Shown: positions 51,243-60,714, numbered from the stretch's first letter. The stretch: 64,000 nucleotides of DNA from Oscillospiraceae bacterium (GCA_015066105.1 SVOY01000002.1:95034-159033), one strand, 5' to 3'. Numbers and translations: made by a program. Notes: a model not told the origin generated them from the letters alone.

Positions 51243-51271
51243 TTGACTTGAAAAGGCTGCTATGTTAAACT
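51243..51271 (+). promoter_or_regulatory. Promoter of the 51.3-63.2 kb operon
   Basis: TTGACT (51243-51248), 17 bp, TAAACT (51266-51271), 18 bp upstream of the Nudix start. No later promoter or terminator was recognised within the run of eleven genes. Confidence 0.65.
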
Positions 51272-51289
51272 AAATTGAGGTGTTATGAT

Positions 51290-51697
51290 ATGGAAAAACA
51301 AAGCATCAAGCCCTTCCGTCATGTTGTTGCGGCCCTTATACGCAATGACGGTAAATTTCTTATATGCCAAAGACCGCTTAACAAGACCCGTGCCCTTCAG
51401 TGGGAATTTGTGGGCGGCAAAACCGAGGACGGAGAAACTAAAGAAGCCGCTCTTATCCGTGAGTGCAGGGAAGAGCTTGATATAACCGTTTCTGTCGGCG
51501 ACATTTTTTACGAGGTTGACCACGAATACCCCGATATTTTTATTCATCTTACACTTTTCAACTGCACAATAGCCGCAGGCGAAATAAAAATGCTTGAGCA
51601 TAACGATATCAGATGGATTACCCCCTGTGAAATTCCCCTTTACGAATTCTGTCCCGCCGACAAGGATATACTTGAAAAGATTATGAGGGAGAAGTAA
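51290..51697 (+). CDS. MutT-type Nudix hydrolase (8-oxo-dGTP diphosphatase-like)
   Basis: A 135-residue Nudix protein with the motif GGKTEDGETKEAALIRECRE followed by ELDI (about residues 37-60). The N-terminal VVAALIRNDGKFLICQRP is typical of MutT. It probably sanitises oxidised nucleotides, though other nucleoside diphosphate substrates are possible. The start at 51290 is eight bases after GAGGTG. Its stop overlaps the start of the next gene by one base. Confidence 0.88.
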   Translation: MEKQSIKPFRHVVAALIRNDGKFLICQRPLNKTRALQWEFVGGKTEDGETKEAALIRECREELDITVSVGDIFYEVDHEYPDIFIHLTLFNCTIAAGEIKMLEHNDIRWITPCEIPLYEFCPADKDILEKIMREK

Positions 51698-52608
51698 TGA
51701 AAAGGATAATAAAAAAGCTTCTTACAGGTTATCTGTGTCTGTGCCTTCTGGGCACCGTCGGCTTTTTTGCCGTCGGCAACGGAATTTACAGCTATGCACT
51801 GCTGAGAAAAACCGAAGCAGGCTATACCGAGGCACAGGAAAACCGCTGGATTGTACAAAACAGTGAGGACAGATATGTAACCTCTGAGGACGGACTTACT
51901 TTGCACGCCCACTTCAAGGAAAATCCCAAAGCAAAAGGAAAATATGCAATAATGTGCCACGGCGGTTCAGGCAACGCAATAACAATAACGCCCTGGACAA
52001 GAATGCTTTTCCGTATGGGCTTTTCCGTGCTTTGCCCCAATGCAAGAGCTCACGGTAAAAGTGAGGGAAGCGTAAAGGGTATGGGCTATCTTGAAAGACG
52101 GGATATAATTCTGTGGATAAATGAAATAGTAAAGAATGACCCGGATGCTCAGATATTACTTTTCGGTCTTTCCGTAGGCGGCTCAACGGTGCTTTTTACA
52201 AGCGGAGAAGCAGACCTTCCCCAAAATGTAAAGGCCGTTGTTTCCGACTGTGCCTTCACCACTGTTTACGAGGAGTTCGGAAATATTTTAAGAAGATTTG
52301 TCCCCTTTTTACCGGATTTTCCCGTTGTTGACAGCATTTCCCTTGCGTGCAGAATAAGAGGCGGCTACTCCTTCAGGCAGGCAAGCTGTGTTGAAGCAGT
52401 TAAAAAAAGCACCACGCCCACCCTTTTCATCCACGGAGATGCAGATACGCGCATACCGCTTTATATGCTTGATGAGCTTTATGAAAACGCCGACTGTCCC
52501 AAGGAGAAGCTTATTGTTGAGGGTGCAGGCCATGCCGATGCCCGTGAAACAAACCCCGAGCTTTATTGGAGAACAGTTGAAAATTTTTTAAAAGATAAAT
52601 TTATATAA
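51697..52608 (+). CDS. Membrane-anchored alpha/beta hydrolase, copy 1
   Basis: A 303-residue protein with an N-terminal helix (about 10-30, LLTGYLCLCLLGTVGFFAV) and an alpha/beta-hydrolase domain (about 60-303). The nucleophile elbow is FGLSVGG near residue 165; the Asp lies in HGDADTRIP and the His in GAGHADA near 277. It resembles YqkD-like and BAAT/cinnamoyl-type esterases; substrate unknown. A paralogue follows directly (about two thirds identical), showing a local gene duplication. Confidence 0.83.
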   Translation: MKRIIKKLLTGYLCLCLLGTVGFFAVGNGIYSYALLRKTEAGYTEAQENRWIVQNSEDRYVTSEDGLTLHAHFKENPKAKGKYAIMCHGGSGNAITITPWTRMLFRMGFSVLCPNARAHGKSEGSVKGMGYLERRDIILWINEIVKNDPDAQILLFGLSVGGSTVLFTSGEADLPQNVKAVVSDCAFTTVYEEFGNILRRFVPFLPDFPVVDSISLACRIRGGYSFRQASCVEAVKKSTTPTLFIHGDADTRIPLYMLDELYENADCPKEKLIVEGAGHADARETNPELYWRTVENFLKDKFI

Positions 52609-52623
52609 CAAGGAGTAGATTAT

Positions 52624-53532
52624 ATAAAAAAAATTATCAAAAGGCTTCTCATAATCTATATCTGTCTGTGTATTCTCGGTACGGTAAGCTTTTTCGCCGT
52701 CGGCAACGGCATTTACAGCTTTGCCCTTTTAAGGGACGGAAAAACCGGCTATTCTGCAAAGCAAGAAAATCGTTGGATAGCTCAAGGTAGTGAAGATTTA
52801 TACGTAACCTCAAAGGACGGACTCAGACTTCACGCTCACCTTAAAGAAAACCCCGGGGCTGACGGAAAATATGCAATAATCTGTCACGGCTATTCGGGAA
52901 ATGCAACAACAATGTCAGCCTGGGCACAGGAGCTTTACAGCATTGGCTTTAATGTGCTTTGCCCAAATGCAAGAGCTCACGGTAAAAGTGAAGGCAAGGT
53001 GACAGGTATGGGTTATCTTGAAAGAAAAGATATTATCCTTTGGATAAACGAAATAGTCAAAAATAACCCGACGGCACAGATACTTCTTTTCGGCGTCTCA
53101 ATGGGTGGTGCAACAGTGCTTTTTACAAGCGGAGAAAAGAACCTGCCCGAAAATGTGAAGGCAGTTGTTTCCGACTGTGCATTTACAAGAGTATACGATG
53201 AATTCGGCAATGTTATAAGAAGGTATATACCCTTTTTGCCCGACTTTCCCGTTGTTGACAGTGCTTCCGTTGTGTGTGAAATAAGAGGCGGCTACTCCTT
53301 CAGAGATGCAAGCTGTGTAAAAGCCGTTAAAAGAAGCGACACTCCTACACTTTTTATTCACGGAAGCAAGGACACCTACGTGCCCTTTCATATGCTTCAT
53401 ACTCTTTATGAAAATGCCGCCTGTCCCAAGGAGAAACTTATTGTTGAGGGTGCAGGTCACGCCGATGCACGCGAAACCGACCCGGAGCTTTATTGGAGCA
53501 CGGTTAAAGCTTTTGTGGAAAAATATTTTTAA
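52624..53532 (+). CDS. Membrane-anchored alpha/beta hydrolase, copy 2, with ATA in place of the start codon
   Basis: Paralogue of the preceding gene, in the same frame after its stop. The reading frame is open from 52609. Translation from 52624 gives IKKIIKRLLIIYICLCILG, aligning with MKRIIKKLL of copy 1 at the first residue. AAGGAG lies eight bases upstream, but the codon is ATA rather than ATG. The next ATG (52912) would remove the anchor and the first 96 residues. Catalytic Ser (FGVSMGG), Asp (HGSKDTYVP) and His (GAGHADA) are intact. It is either a rare near-cognate start, a loss-of-start mutation, or a base-call error. Confidence 0.7.
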   Translation: MKKIIKRLLIIYICLCILGTVSFFAVGNGIYSFALLRDGKTGYSAKQENRWIAQGSEDLYVTSKDGLRLHAHLKENPGADGKYAIICHGYSGNATTMSAWAQELYSIGFNVLCPNARAHGKSEGKVTGMGYLERKDIILWINEIVKNNPTAQILLFGVSMGGATVLFTSGEKNLPENVKAVVSDCAFTRVYDEFGNVIRRYIPFLPDFPVVDSASVVCEIRGGYSFRDASCVKAVKRSDTPTLFIHGSKDTYVPFHMLHTLYENAACPKEKLIVEGAGHADARETDPELYWSTVKAFVEKYF

Positions 53533-53548
53533 TGACAAGGAGTTAAAT

Positions 53549-54136
53549 ATGAAGAAGAGACCCCTTACAAGAAAACAGCTTGAATACTATGCCCGTATGG
53601 CGGCAGAGGCCTATGTCAATGACCCCGTACATTCCTACGCCACTAAAAATGAAAAAATCAGAAAAAAATATGTCTACCATTTTATGATTGAGCGTCTTTC
53701 CACCTCAAACAGAGAGGATATAATTTACGAGGATGAGGAAAAGCGCGGCATCTGCATATGGCGCAAGGCTCATAACGAATACGATATTTTTGATTTTCTT
53801 ATGTGCCCCAACTATATTTTCCTTGCCCTTTATCTTCCTAATACAATCAGAACCCTTTCCGCCTACGGTCACCTTGATGTAAAGGTTTTTCCCGAAAACT
53901 GCTACATCATCTCCCCCGTTTTTGTTGATGTAAAGCATCAGGGCAAGGGCATTGCAACGACACTTATCAAAAAGGGCATTGCCGACCTTACGGCTAAGGG
54001 CTACAGCCTGGGCCTTGAGGCACAGAACAAAGAAAATGTAGCCTTTTACGAAAAGCTCGGCTTCAGGGTCATAAAGCATGACCGCTGGGAAAAGGAAGGC
54101 ATTGACAACTGGTATATGATGTACGAAGGAGAATAA
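53549..54136 (+). CDS. GNAT-family N-acetyltransferase
   Basis: A 195-residue acetyltransferase-like protein. The acetyl-CoA loop is VKHQGKGIATTLIKKGI (about 125-141), and motif B is LEAQNKENVAFYEKLGFRV (about 152-170). The substrate is not evident. ACAAGGAG lies before the start; a longer open frame to 53408 overlaps copy 2 and is rejected. Confidence 0.85.
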   Translation: MKKRPLTRKQLEYYARMAAEAYVNDPVHSYATKNEKIRKKYVYHFMIERLSTSNREDIIYEDEEKRGICIWRKAHNEYDIFDFLMCPNYIFLALYLPNTIRTLSAYGHLDVKVFPENCYIISPVFVDVKHQGKGIATTLIKKGIADLTAKGYSLGLEAQNKENVAFYEKLGFRVIKHDRWEKEGIDNWYMMYEGE

Positions 54137-54139
54137 GTA

Positions 54140-56242
54140 ATGCTTATACTTGAAAAAGACGGCGTATTTGTCCTTGAAACTCAAAACACCCATTATGTAA
54201 TGGCCGTTGACTGCACGGGTGTGCTCTGTCATGAGCACTGGGGCAGAAAATGTGCCGATATTGATGATTACAAATGCACCTTCACCCCTTGGGAAAAGAA
54301 CTCCAATCACTCGGCAAGGGACCTTTCAAAAACGGAATATCTTCCCTACGGCGGCACCTGCTACCGCACACCCGCTTTTGTTGTCACCTACGGTGACGGC
54401 TGCCGTGAGGCACTTTTAACCTACAAAGATTTTGAGGTGACCTTTGAAGACGAGGACACATTTTTACTTGAAATCATCCTTGAGGATAAGCACTACGGCC
54501 TTGAAGCATCCCTCTTTTACAGGCTCAGAGAAAACACTGATATAATTGAACGCTTTGTAAAAATCAGAAACAAGGGTGAAAGGGCGGTAAGTCTTAAAAA
54601 GGTTTCATCGGGCGAGTTCAATTTTCCCTCGCTTCGCCCCTATACCTCAACCAATTTCAACGGCTCCTGGGGTGCAGAATTCTGCAAGGAGGATACCCTT
54701 GTAAAAAACGGTGTGCTCACCTATGAAAGCAGAAAGGGCGGCAGTAACCACACAAATAACCCCGTGTTCATTCTTTCACAGAATGCTACCGAGGATGAGG
54801 GTGATGTTTTCTTCGGTGCGCTTGCCTGGACGGGCAACTTCAAGGTTGAGGTAAGCCGCGACTTTGCAGGAAGAACACGCGCCGTAACGGGTATAAACGA
54901 TTTTGACTTTTCCTACACCTTAAAGCCCGGTGAGGAGTTTGACGCCCCCTCGGTATACTGCGGTTATGTAAAGGGCTTTGCCGAAATGAGCAATCAGATG
55001 AGTGCCTATGCCGTTGAGCATATTCTCCCTAAAAGCTTCAACAAGGCTCCCCTGCCCGTGCTTTACAACAGCTGGGAGGCAACCTGGTTTGATGTAAGCA
55101 GTGAGGGCCAGCAAAGGCTTGCCGAAATTGCCGCAGACATAGGCTGTGAGCTTTTTGTTATGGACGACGGCTGGTTCGGTGAAAGAAAGAACGACCGGGC
55201 AGGCCTCGGTGACTGGTATGTAAACAAGGAAAAATTCCCTGAGGGACTGAAGCCCCTTATTGATAAGGTAAAAAGCCTCGGTATGCGCTTTGGTCTGTGG
55301 TTTGAGCCCGAAATGGTAAACCCCGACAGCGACCTTTTCCGCAGCCGACCCGAATGGGCATATCACTATGACACCAGAGATGCCGACCTTTTGCGTCAGC
55401 AGCTTGTGCTCAACCTTACGATACCCGAGGTAAAGGAATTCGTCTTCAGGGTAATGGACGATATGCTTTGCGAATATGACATCAGCTACATAAAATGGGA
55501 TATGAACAGAGCCTATTCTCAGACGGGTGCACAAAATCTTGAAAATCCGCAGGAGCTCTGGTACCGCCATGTTAAGGCAGTATATGAAATTGCCGACAGA
55601 CTCAGGCAAAAGCACCCCGCCCTTCAGCTTGAATGCTGTGCTTCCGGCGGCGGCAGAGTGGATTACGGTGCCCTCTCCCACTTTGATATGGTATGGACAA
55701 GCGACAACACCGACCCCGTTGACAGGCTTTCAATTCAGCACGGCTTTTCACTGCTTTACCCCGTAAAGTGTATGCGTGCCTGGGTTACGGACACAAACAG
55801 ACACTCCCGCCCCAAGGATTTTGACTACCGCTTCAACGTAACAATGCAGGGCTCACTTTCCGTAGGCGGAAATCTGCTTAAGTATAACGAAGAGGAGCTT
55901 GAAATCCACCGCAGATATATTGCTCTTTATAAGGAAATAAGAAGCACCGTTCAGTTCGGCAGGCTTTACCGACTTGCCGATTTTGAAAACGATAAAATTT
56001 ATGCAAATCAGTATGTAAGCGAAAATCAGAGTGTGCTGTTTATCTGCAAGGGCGTGAACACCTTTTTTAACGAAAAGTTTTACCACATCCGTATGAAGGG
56101 TCTGGATGAATTTGCACGCTACAGGGTTAAAGACGGTGACAAGGAGCAGGTCTATAGCGGTGCCTATCTTATGAATGTCGGTCTCGGCTTTGAGATGGGC
56201 GGAACACTGGAGTCAAAAATTATCATAACGGAAAAGGAGTAA
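54140..56242 (+). CDS. Alpha-galactosidase, glycoside hydrolase family 36
   Basis: A 700-residue cytoplasmic enzyme with the full GH36 layout: N-terminal beta-supersandwich (1-320), a catalytic barrel starting at LPVLYNSWEATWFDV (about 308), MDDGWFGERKNDRAGLGDW, the nucleophile Asp in YIKWDMNR (about 452) and the acid/base Asp in VWTSDNTDPVDR (about 520). It hydrolyses terminal alpha-1,6- or alpha-1,3-galactosides such as raffinose, melibiose or blood-group-B-type ends. AAGGAG lies before the start. It is in the same operon as the fucosidase and GH43 enzyme. Confidence 0.95.
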   Translation: MLILEKDGVFVLETQNTHYVMAVDCTGVLCHEHWGRKCADIDDYKCTFTPWEKNSNHSARDLSKTEYLPYGGTCYRTPAFVVTYGDGCREALLTYKDFEVTFEDEDTFLLEIILEDKHYGLEASLFYRLRENTDIIERFVKIRNKGERAVSLKKVSSGEFNFPSLRPYTSTNFNGSWGAEFCKEDTLVKNGVLTYESRKGGSNHTNNPVFILSQNATEDEGDVFFGALAWTGNFKVEVSRDFAGRTRAVTGINDFDFSYTLKPGEEFDAPSVYCGYVKGFAEMSNQMSAYAVEHILPKSFNKAPLPVLYNSWEATWFDVSSEGQQRLAEIAADIGCELFVMDDGWFGERKNDRAGLGDWYVNKEKFPEGLKPLIDKVKSLGMRFGLWFEPEMVNPDSDLFRSRPEWAYHYDTRDADLLRQQLVLNLTIPEVKEFVFRVMDDMLCEYDISYIKWDMNRAYSQTGAQNLENPQELWYRHVKAVYEIADRLRQKHPALQLECCASGGGRVDYGALSHFDMVWTSDNTDPVDRLSIQHGFSLLYPVKCMRAWVTDTNRHSRPKDFDYRFNVTMQGSLSVGGNLLKYNEEELEIHRRYIALYKEIRSTVQFGRLYRLADFENDKIYANQYVSENQSVLFICKGVNTFFNEKFYHIRMKGLDEFARYRVKDGDKEQVYSGAYLMNVGLGFEMGGTLESKIIITEKE

Positions 56243-56254
56243 GGAGAGAATATT

Positions 56255-57961
56255 ATGCAAACGATAATCAACAGACTTATTTGTGTTTTTGTGGCATTCC
56301 TTTGCGGCATCGGCTCAGTTTTCGGTATTCCCGACGCTGACAGAATCAAGGCAAAGCAATATGAAATAAATGGTGAGGGCTCCTGCGATGCAGGCGACGG
56401 CAGGGTTGCCGTTCACGACCCCTCACTTATTCAGAGCAAGGACGGCACCTACTACCTCTTCGGCACTCACGGCTGTGCCGCAAAAAGTGAGGACCTGATA
56501 AGCTGGGAAAGCCTTTCGGGCGGTATACACGACAGTAACCGTCTGCTTGTACCCGAGGGTAAGACCCTTCGTGAGGCTCTGTGCGAGCCCCTTTCGTGGA
56601 CAGATGCCTATCAGCTTGTTTACGGCGGTGACGAAAGCAATCTTCAGACAAACATCTGGGCTCCCGATGTAATTTACAATGAAAAAATGGGCAAATACTG
56701 CTACTATGCTTCAAGCTCAGTCTGGGGCACTCCCGGCTCGGTTATATGGCTTGCAACAAGCGACAGCATTGAAGGCCCCTATGAATATGAAAATGCCGTT
56801 GTTTACTCCGGCTTCAACAAGCTTTCACACGAAAAGCTTCCGAGCCGTACAAATTCTCTGCACTATTCCTTTACAAATATCGGCGTGCTTTTCAAAAAGG
56901 GTGTTTTCACACGCAAGCAGCTTGAAAATGCTCCCTGGTTCAATGCCGCGGGCGAATATAACCACTCATTATACCCCAACTGCATTGACCCTCAGCTTTT
57001 CTTTGACGAAAACGGCAGACTGTGGATGACCTACGGCTCATACTTCGGCGGCATTTATCTTATGCCCATGTGTGAAAAAACAGGACTTCCCGACTATGAC
57101 TACATGAAAAACACCGAGGGCTATGATTTCTACTTCGGCAAAAGAATAATTGCCACCACCCCCGATAATGATTTTTCAGGTGAGGGCCCCGAAATAGCTT
57201 ACGATGAAAAAAGCGGCTACTATTACCTTTTTGTATCCTACGGCGGACTTGACACCCTCGGCGGCTACAACATAAGGCAGTACCGCAGCAAGGCCGTTGA
57301 CGGCCCCTACCTTGACGCAAGCGGAAGCAGTGCCCTTGACATGAAAAACACGGGTGTAAAGCTTTTAGGCAACTACAGCCTTAACTGCCTTGATACCGCT
57401 TACCTTTCAGGCGGCCACTCCTCCTGCTTCAGAACAAAGGACGGCAAGCTTCTCAAGGTTTATCACACCCGCTTCAACAACGGCAACGAGGGCTACCAGA
57501 CAAGAATTCATCAGCTTGCCGTAACCAAAAACGGCTGGACGGTTATGCTCCCCTTTGAATATAAGGGTGAAGCTCTTTCTCAAACGGGCTTTACCGCCGG
57601 GGAAATATGCGGTGAATATGAATTCATAAATCACGGCAATATAACAAGCCGCGCCGCGGCTTCGGCAGACATTGACAAAATTATTGCTCCCACTCAGAGC
57701 ATTACCCTCAATGCCGACGGCACGGTAACGGGTCTTAAGGTATATGAAGCTGATAAAAACAACACCGCCCTCTCCTTACGCGAGGTAACGGGCAGCTGGG
57801 AAGCAGATGAAGGCACCGCCTTTATAACCCTTACAATTAACGGCACAAGCTATGAGGGTGTACTCTGCGTTCAGAAGGATGAAAGCAAGGCCGGCACACA
57901 AAGGCTTGTTATCACCGCCCTCGGAAGCAACAACGAATGTGTGTGGGCGGTAAAAAAATGA
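56255..57961 (+). CDS. Secreted GH43 arabinanase-like glycosidase
   Basis: A 568-residue exported protein. Signal peptide about 1-24 (VFVAFLCGIGSVFG). The GH43 propeller (about 45-430) contains VAVHDPSLIQSKDGTYYLF (catalytic base Asp), TNIWAPDVIYNEKMGKYC (WAPD pKa-modulating Asp) and FSGEGPEIAYDEKSGYYY (general acid Glu). A C-terminal beta domain (about 470-568, ending NNECVWAVKK) is typical of extended endo-1,5-alpha-L-arabinanases. It should trim arabinan outside the cell. The only clearly exported enzyme of this operon. Confidence 0.88.
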   Translation: MQTIINRLICVFVAFLCGIGSVFGIPDADRIKAKQYEINGEGSCDAGDGRVAVHDPSLIQSKDGTYYLFGTHGCAAKSEDLISWESLSGGIHDSNRLLVPEGKTLREALCEPLSWTDAYQLVYGGDESNLQTNIWAPDVIYNEKMGKYCYYASSSVWGTPGSVIWLATSDSIEGPYEYENAVVYSGFNKLSHEKLPSRTNSLHYSFTNIGVLFKKGVFTRKQLENAPWFNAAGEYNHSLYPNCIDPQLFFDENGRLWMTYGSYFGGIYLMPMCEKTGLPDYDYMKNTEGYDFYFGKRIIATTPDNDFSGEGPEIAYDEKSGYYYLFVSYGGLDTLGGYNIRQYRSKAVDGPYLDASGSSALDMKNTGVKLLGNYSLNCLDTAYLSGGHSSCFRTKDGKLLKVYHTRFNNGNEGYQTRIHQLAVTKNGWTVMLPFEYKGEALSQTGFTAGEICGEYEFINHGNITSRAAASADIDKIIAPTQSITLNADGTVTGLKVYEADKNNTALSLREVTGSWEADEGTAFITLTINGTSYEGVLCVQKDESKAGTQRLVITALGSNNECVWAVKK

Positions 57962-58016
57962 AATATCTTACGATATGAAATATTTGCCTTTCGGTAAATG
58001 CGACAAGGAGAAAAAT

Positions 58017-59492
58017 ATGACACACGAAGAATATTTGAAGCAGATTGACTCCGTTATAGAAAACGGAAAATACAAGGCCGACTGGAAAAGCCTTGCCAAC
58101 CATAAAACCCCCGATTGGTTCAGAGAAAGCAAGCTCGGCATTTTCATCCATTGGGGCATTTACAGCGTGCCCGGCTTCGGCAACGAATGGTACGCAAGGT
58201 CAATGTATGACAAAAACTGCCGTGAGTTTGAGCACCACAGAAAAACCTACGGTGAGCATAAGGACTTCGGCTACAAGGATTTTATTCCTATGTTCAAGGC
58301 CCAAAAATTCAGTGCCGATGAATGGACCGACCTTTTCAGAAAGGCAGGCATAAGATACGTTATGCCCGTATGCGAGCATCACGACGGCTTTGCAATGTAC
58401 AAAACAGCCTTCAACCGCTGGAATGCAGCGGAAATGGGCCCCTGCCGCGATGTTGTGGGCGAGCTGAAAGAAGCCTGCGAAAAAAAGGGTCTTACCTTCT
58501 GCGGCTCAACCCACAGAGCAGAGCACTATTTCTTTATGAACCTCGGCAGAAGCTTTGACAGCGATGTTAACGACGAAAAATATGCCGACTTTTACGGCCC
58601 TGCCGTATATATCCCCGAGCTTGACTCGCACCATATGGGCGGCAGCACAGAGGACCCGCAGGGCGTGGGCGCAAGTGAAGAATGGCTTTGCGACTGGCTT
58701 GTGAGAACCTGCGAGCTTATTGACAGCTATCAGCCGTCAATTGTTTACTTTGACTGGTGGATACAAAATCACTCCTTCAAGCCCTACCTTAAAAAGCTTG
58801 CGGCTTACTACTATAACAGAGCCGAGGAATGGGGCAAGGAGGTTACAATCAACTACAAGCACTACTCCTTCCCCGACACGGTTGCAACCTACGATATTGA
58901 AAAGGGTGCCCTTACGGGCATTTCTCCCGTGCCCTGGCAAACGGACACAAACATAGGCAAGCACTCCTGGGGCTACATAAAGGATAACAAATATAAAAGT
59001 GCCCGCCAGGTTATCAGCGACCTTATTGACATTGTAAGTAAAAACGGCAATCTGCTTATAAACATCGGTCCGAAGCCTGACGGCACAATAACCGACGAGG
59101 AAACGGCGGTTCTGCTTGAAATGGGCAGATGGCTCGGAATAAACGGCGAGGGAATTTACGGCACAAGGCCCTGGAGATACTTTGGTGAGGGCAAGGTTAA
59201 TGCTGAGGACGGTGCCTTCAAGGACAGCGACGAAAAGGCCTTTACCAACAATGATTTCCGCTTCACCTACAAGGACGGGGAGCTTTTTGCCTTCCAGATG
59301 CGCCCCAACGGAAAAACGGTTAAAATCAAGAGTCTCAGAAGATGCGATATGAGATACGTACTCTTTGACAAAATTGAGCTTCTGGGTTACGGTGAGGTTG
59401 AATATTCAAGGACCGACAAGGCTCTTGAAATCCGCCTTCCCGACGGTGTAAGCACCGATTTACCCCTTTGCTTTAAAATAAAGCTTCTTTAA
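58017..59492 (+). CDS. Alpha-L-fucosidase, glycoside hydrolase family 29
   Basis: A 491-residue cytoplasmic GH29 enzyme. It begins with HKTPDWFRESKLGIFIHWG, typical of the family. VCEHHDGFAMY (about 115) and the nucleophile strand IVYFDWWIQN (about 245) follow. INIGPKPDGTITDEE (about 355) closes the barrel, and a C-terminal beta-sandwich completes it. It releases L-fucose. The start at 58017 follows AAGGAG; an upstream ATG at 57975 is possible but unsupported. The absence of a signal peptide implies that fucosylated oligosaccharides are imported first. Confidence 0.93.
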   Translation: MTHEEYLKQIDSVIENGKYKADWKSLANHKTPDWFRESKLGIFIHWGIYSVPGFGNEWYARSMYDKNCREFEHHRKTYGEHKDFGYKDFIPMFKAQKFSADEWTDLFRKAGIRYVMPVCEHHDGFAMYKTAFNRWNAAEMGPCRDVVGELKEACEKKGLTFCGSTHRAEHYFFMNLGRSFDSDVNDEKYADFYGPAVYIPELDSHHMGGSTEDPQGVGASEEWLCDWLVRTCELIDSYQPSIVYFDWWIQNHSFKPYLKKLAAYYYNRAEEWGKEVTINYKHYSFPDTVATYDIEKGALTGISPVPWQTDTNIGKHSWGYIKDNKYKSARQVISDLIDIVSKNGNLLINIGPKPDGTITDEETAVLLEMGRWLGINGEGIYGTRPWRYFGEGKVNAEDGAFKDSDEKAFTNNDFRFTYKDGELFAFQMRPNGKTVKIKSLRRCDMRYVLFDKIELLGYGEVEYSRTDKALEIRLPDGVSTDLPLCFKIKLL

Positions 59493-59507
59493 TAACGGAG
59501 GAAACCA

Positions 59508-60713
59508 ATGAAAACCTACGGAACTTATTTTCAGAACGATGCAGACAAGCCGATTAAATACGGCGAAATCAACCTTATAAACCCCGAAAGACAGCGTCTG
59601 AGAGGTGAGCCCCTTTTAAAGGGCGTTGAGGCCCTGCCTGTTTTTCAGGGCTTTTGCGGAACGGACTATGAGCTTATGAAAATGGGCAGAGAGAGTAAGC
59701 TTTCTGCCAAATTCCCCGAGGGGGAAGCAAGGCTCATCAACGGCCATGAGGGCGTTGTGTGGGTGCCGTCGGAAAACCGCTTTGCCATTGTTTTAATCCG
59801 CGGCGGCGACAGCTGGGATCCCACGCGCTACACCGAGGACGAGACCTATTATGAATACGGCTGTGACAAGGCAGACGGACTTTTCTGCGACAGAAACTAT
59901 TTCAATCCCGATATGCTTCTTAAGCTCCCCGAAAAGTATGACGGCCTTACAAGGCTCCCGCTCAGCGTTGCAAAAAGGCTTTCCTTTGCCGACCCCTATG
60001 CCTGTGCAATCTTTCAGCTTGAGCGTATGGAGGATATTGGCGAGGCGCAGAATTTCCGCGTTGAAATGGCTAAGCACAAGTGCAGTGAGCAAACGGCAAG
60101 AAAGCTTGCCAAGGACAACATATTTAAAAAGACCGTCGTTTTCGGTCTCGGTATGACGGGACTTTTCATTGCCGCCGAAATAAGAAGAAACCACCCGGAT
60201 GCCGAAATCCTTTTCATCGGAAGAAGCAGTGAGGACAGCAAAAAGGTTGTATTCAGCAAGGAAATTGCAAGGGCGGACTACCTTTGCACCGCAGGCCTCA
60301 GCGAAAAGGAAACCGCAGAAAAAATCATTGAAAGGCTTGGGTCAAGAGCAACAATGTTTGTCGGCACAAGCGGCACCGACATTGAGCACCGCGTTGCCTT
60401 TGAGCACAAGGTATTAGGCTGTAACGGCGTTTACAACAGCTTTTCCTTAGGCCCCGTTGTAAAATACGACACTATGCCCTTCGGCTTTGAAAATCACGTT
60501 ATTTTTGCCTCAATCAACTTCCGTCAGGAGCATATGGAAAGGGCCATTGAGGTGCTTGTTGACAGCCGCTACGACGAGGTTGTTGAGCTTATTGACAAGG
60601 ATGAGTTCATTGCCGACCCGCTTTACGCCTATGAGAACAGAATTTTCTCAAAGGGTGCTCCCCTTAAAACGGGCATAATCTGGAACAGCAAATTCATTGA
60701 GGAGGGCAAATAA
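59508..60713 (+). CDS. MDR-superfamily dehydrogenase with glucose-dehydrogenase-like C-terminus
   Basis: A 401-residue zinc/NAD(P)-type medium-chain dehydrogenase. GroES-like domain: FQGFCGTDYELMKMG (catalytic Cys, about residue 50) and INGHEGVVW (His, Glu). The Rossmann nucleotide loop is VFGLGMTGLFIAAEI (about 214). The usual structural-zinc lobe (four spaced Cys) is not seen, and EP is replaced by ADPYACA near residue 170. Its position directly after the fucosidase suggests oxidation of free L-fucose (or galactose) to the lactone; this is inference. Alternative: glucose 1-dehydrogenase-type activity. Confidence 0.7.
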   Translation: MKTYGTYFQNDADKPIKYGEINLINPERQRLRGEPLLKGVEALPVFQGFCGTDYELMKMGRESKLSAKFPEGEARLINGHEGVVWVPSENRFAIVLIRGGDSWDPTRYTEDETYYEYGCDKADGLFCDRNYFNPDMLLKLPEKYDGLTRLPLSVAKRLSFADPYACAIFQLERMEDIGEAQNFRVEMAKHKCSEQTARKLAKDNIFKKTVVFGLGMTGLFIAAEIRRNHPDAEILFIGRSSEDSKKVVFSKEIARADYLCTAGLSEKETAEKIIERLGSRATMFVGTSGTDIEHRVAFEHKVLGCNGVYNSFSLGPVVKYDTMPFGFENHVIFASINFRQEHMERAIEVLVDSRYDEVVELIDKDEFIADPLYAYENRIFSKGAPLKTGIIWNSKFIEEGK

Positions 60714-60714
60714 A

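Noticed and set aside
52609..52911. Frameshift or truncated pseudogene upstream of the second alpha/beta hydrolase
   Set aside because: The frame is open throughout and aligns with the paralogue from residue 1; only the start codon differs, so it is annotated as a gene with a non-standard start.
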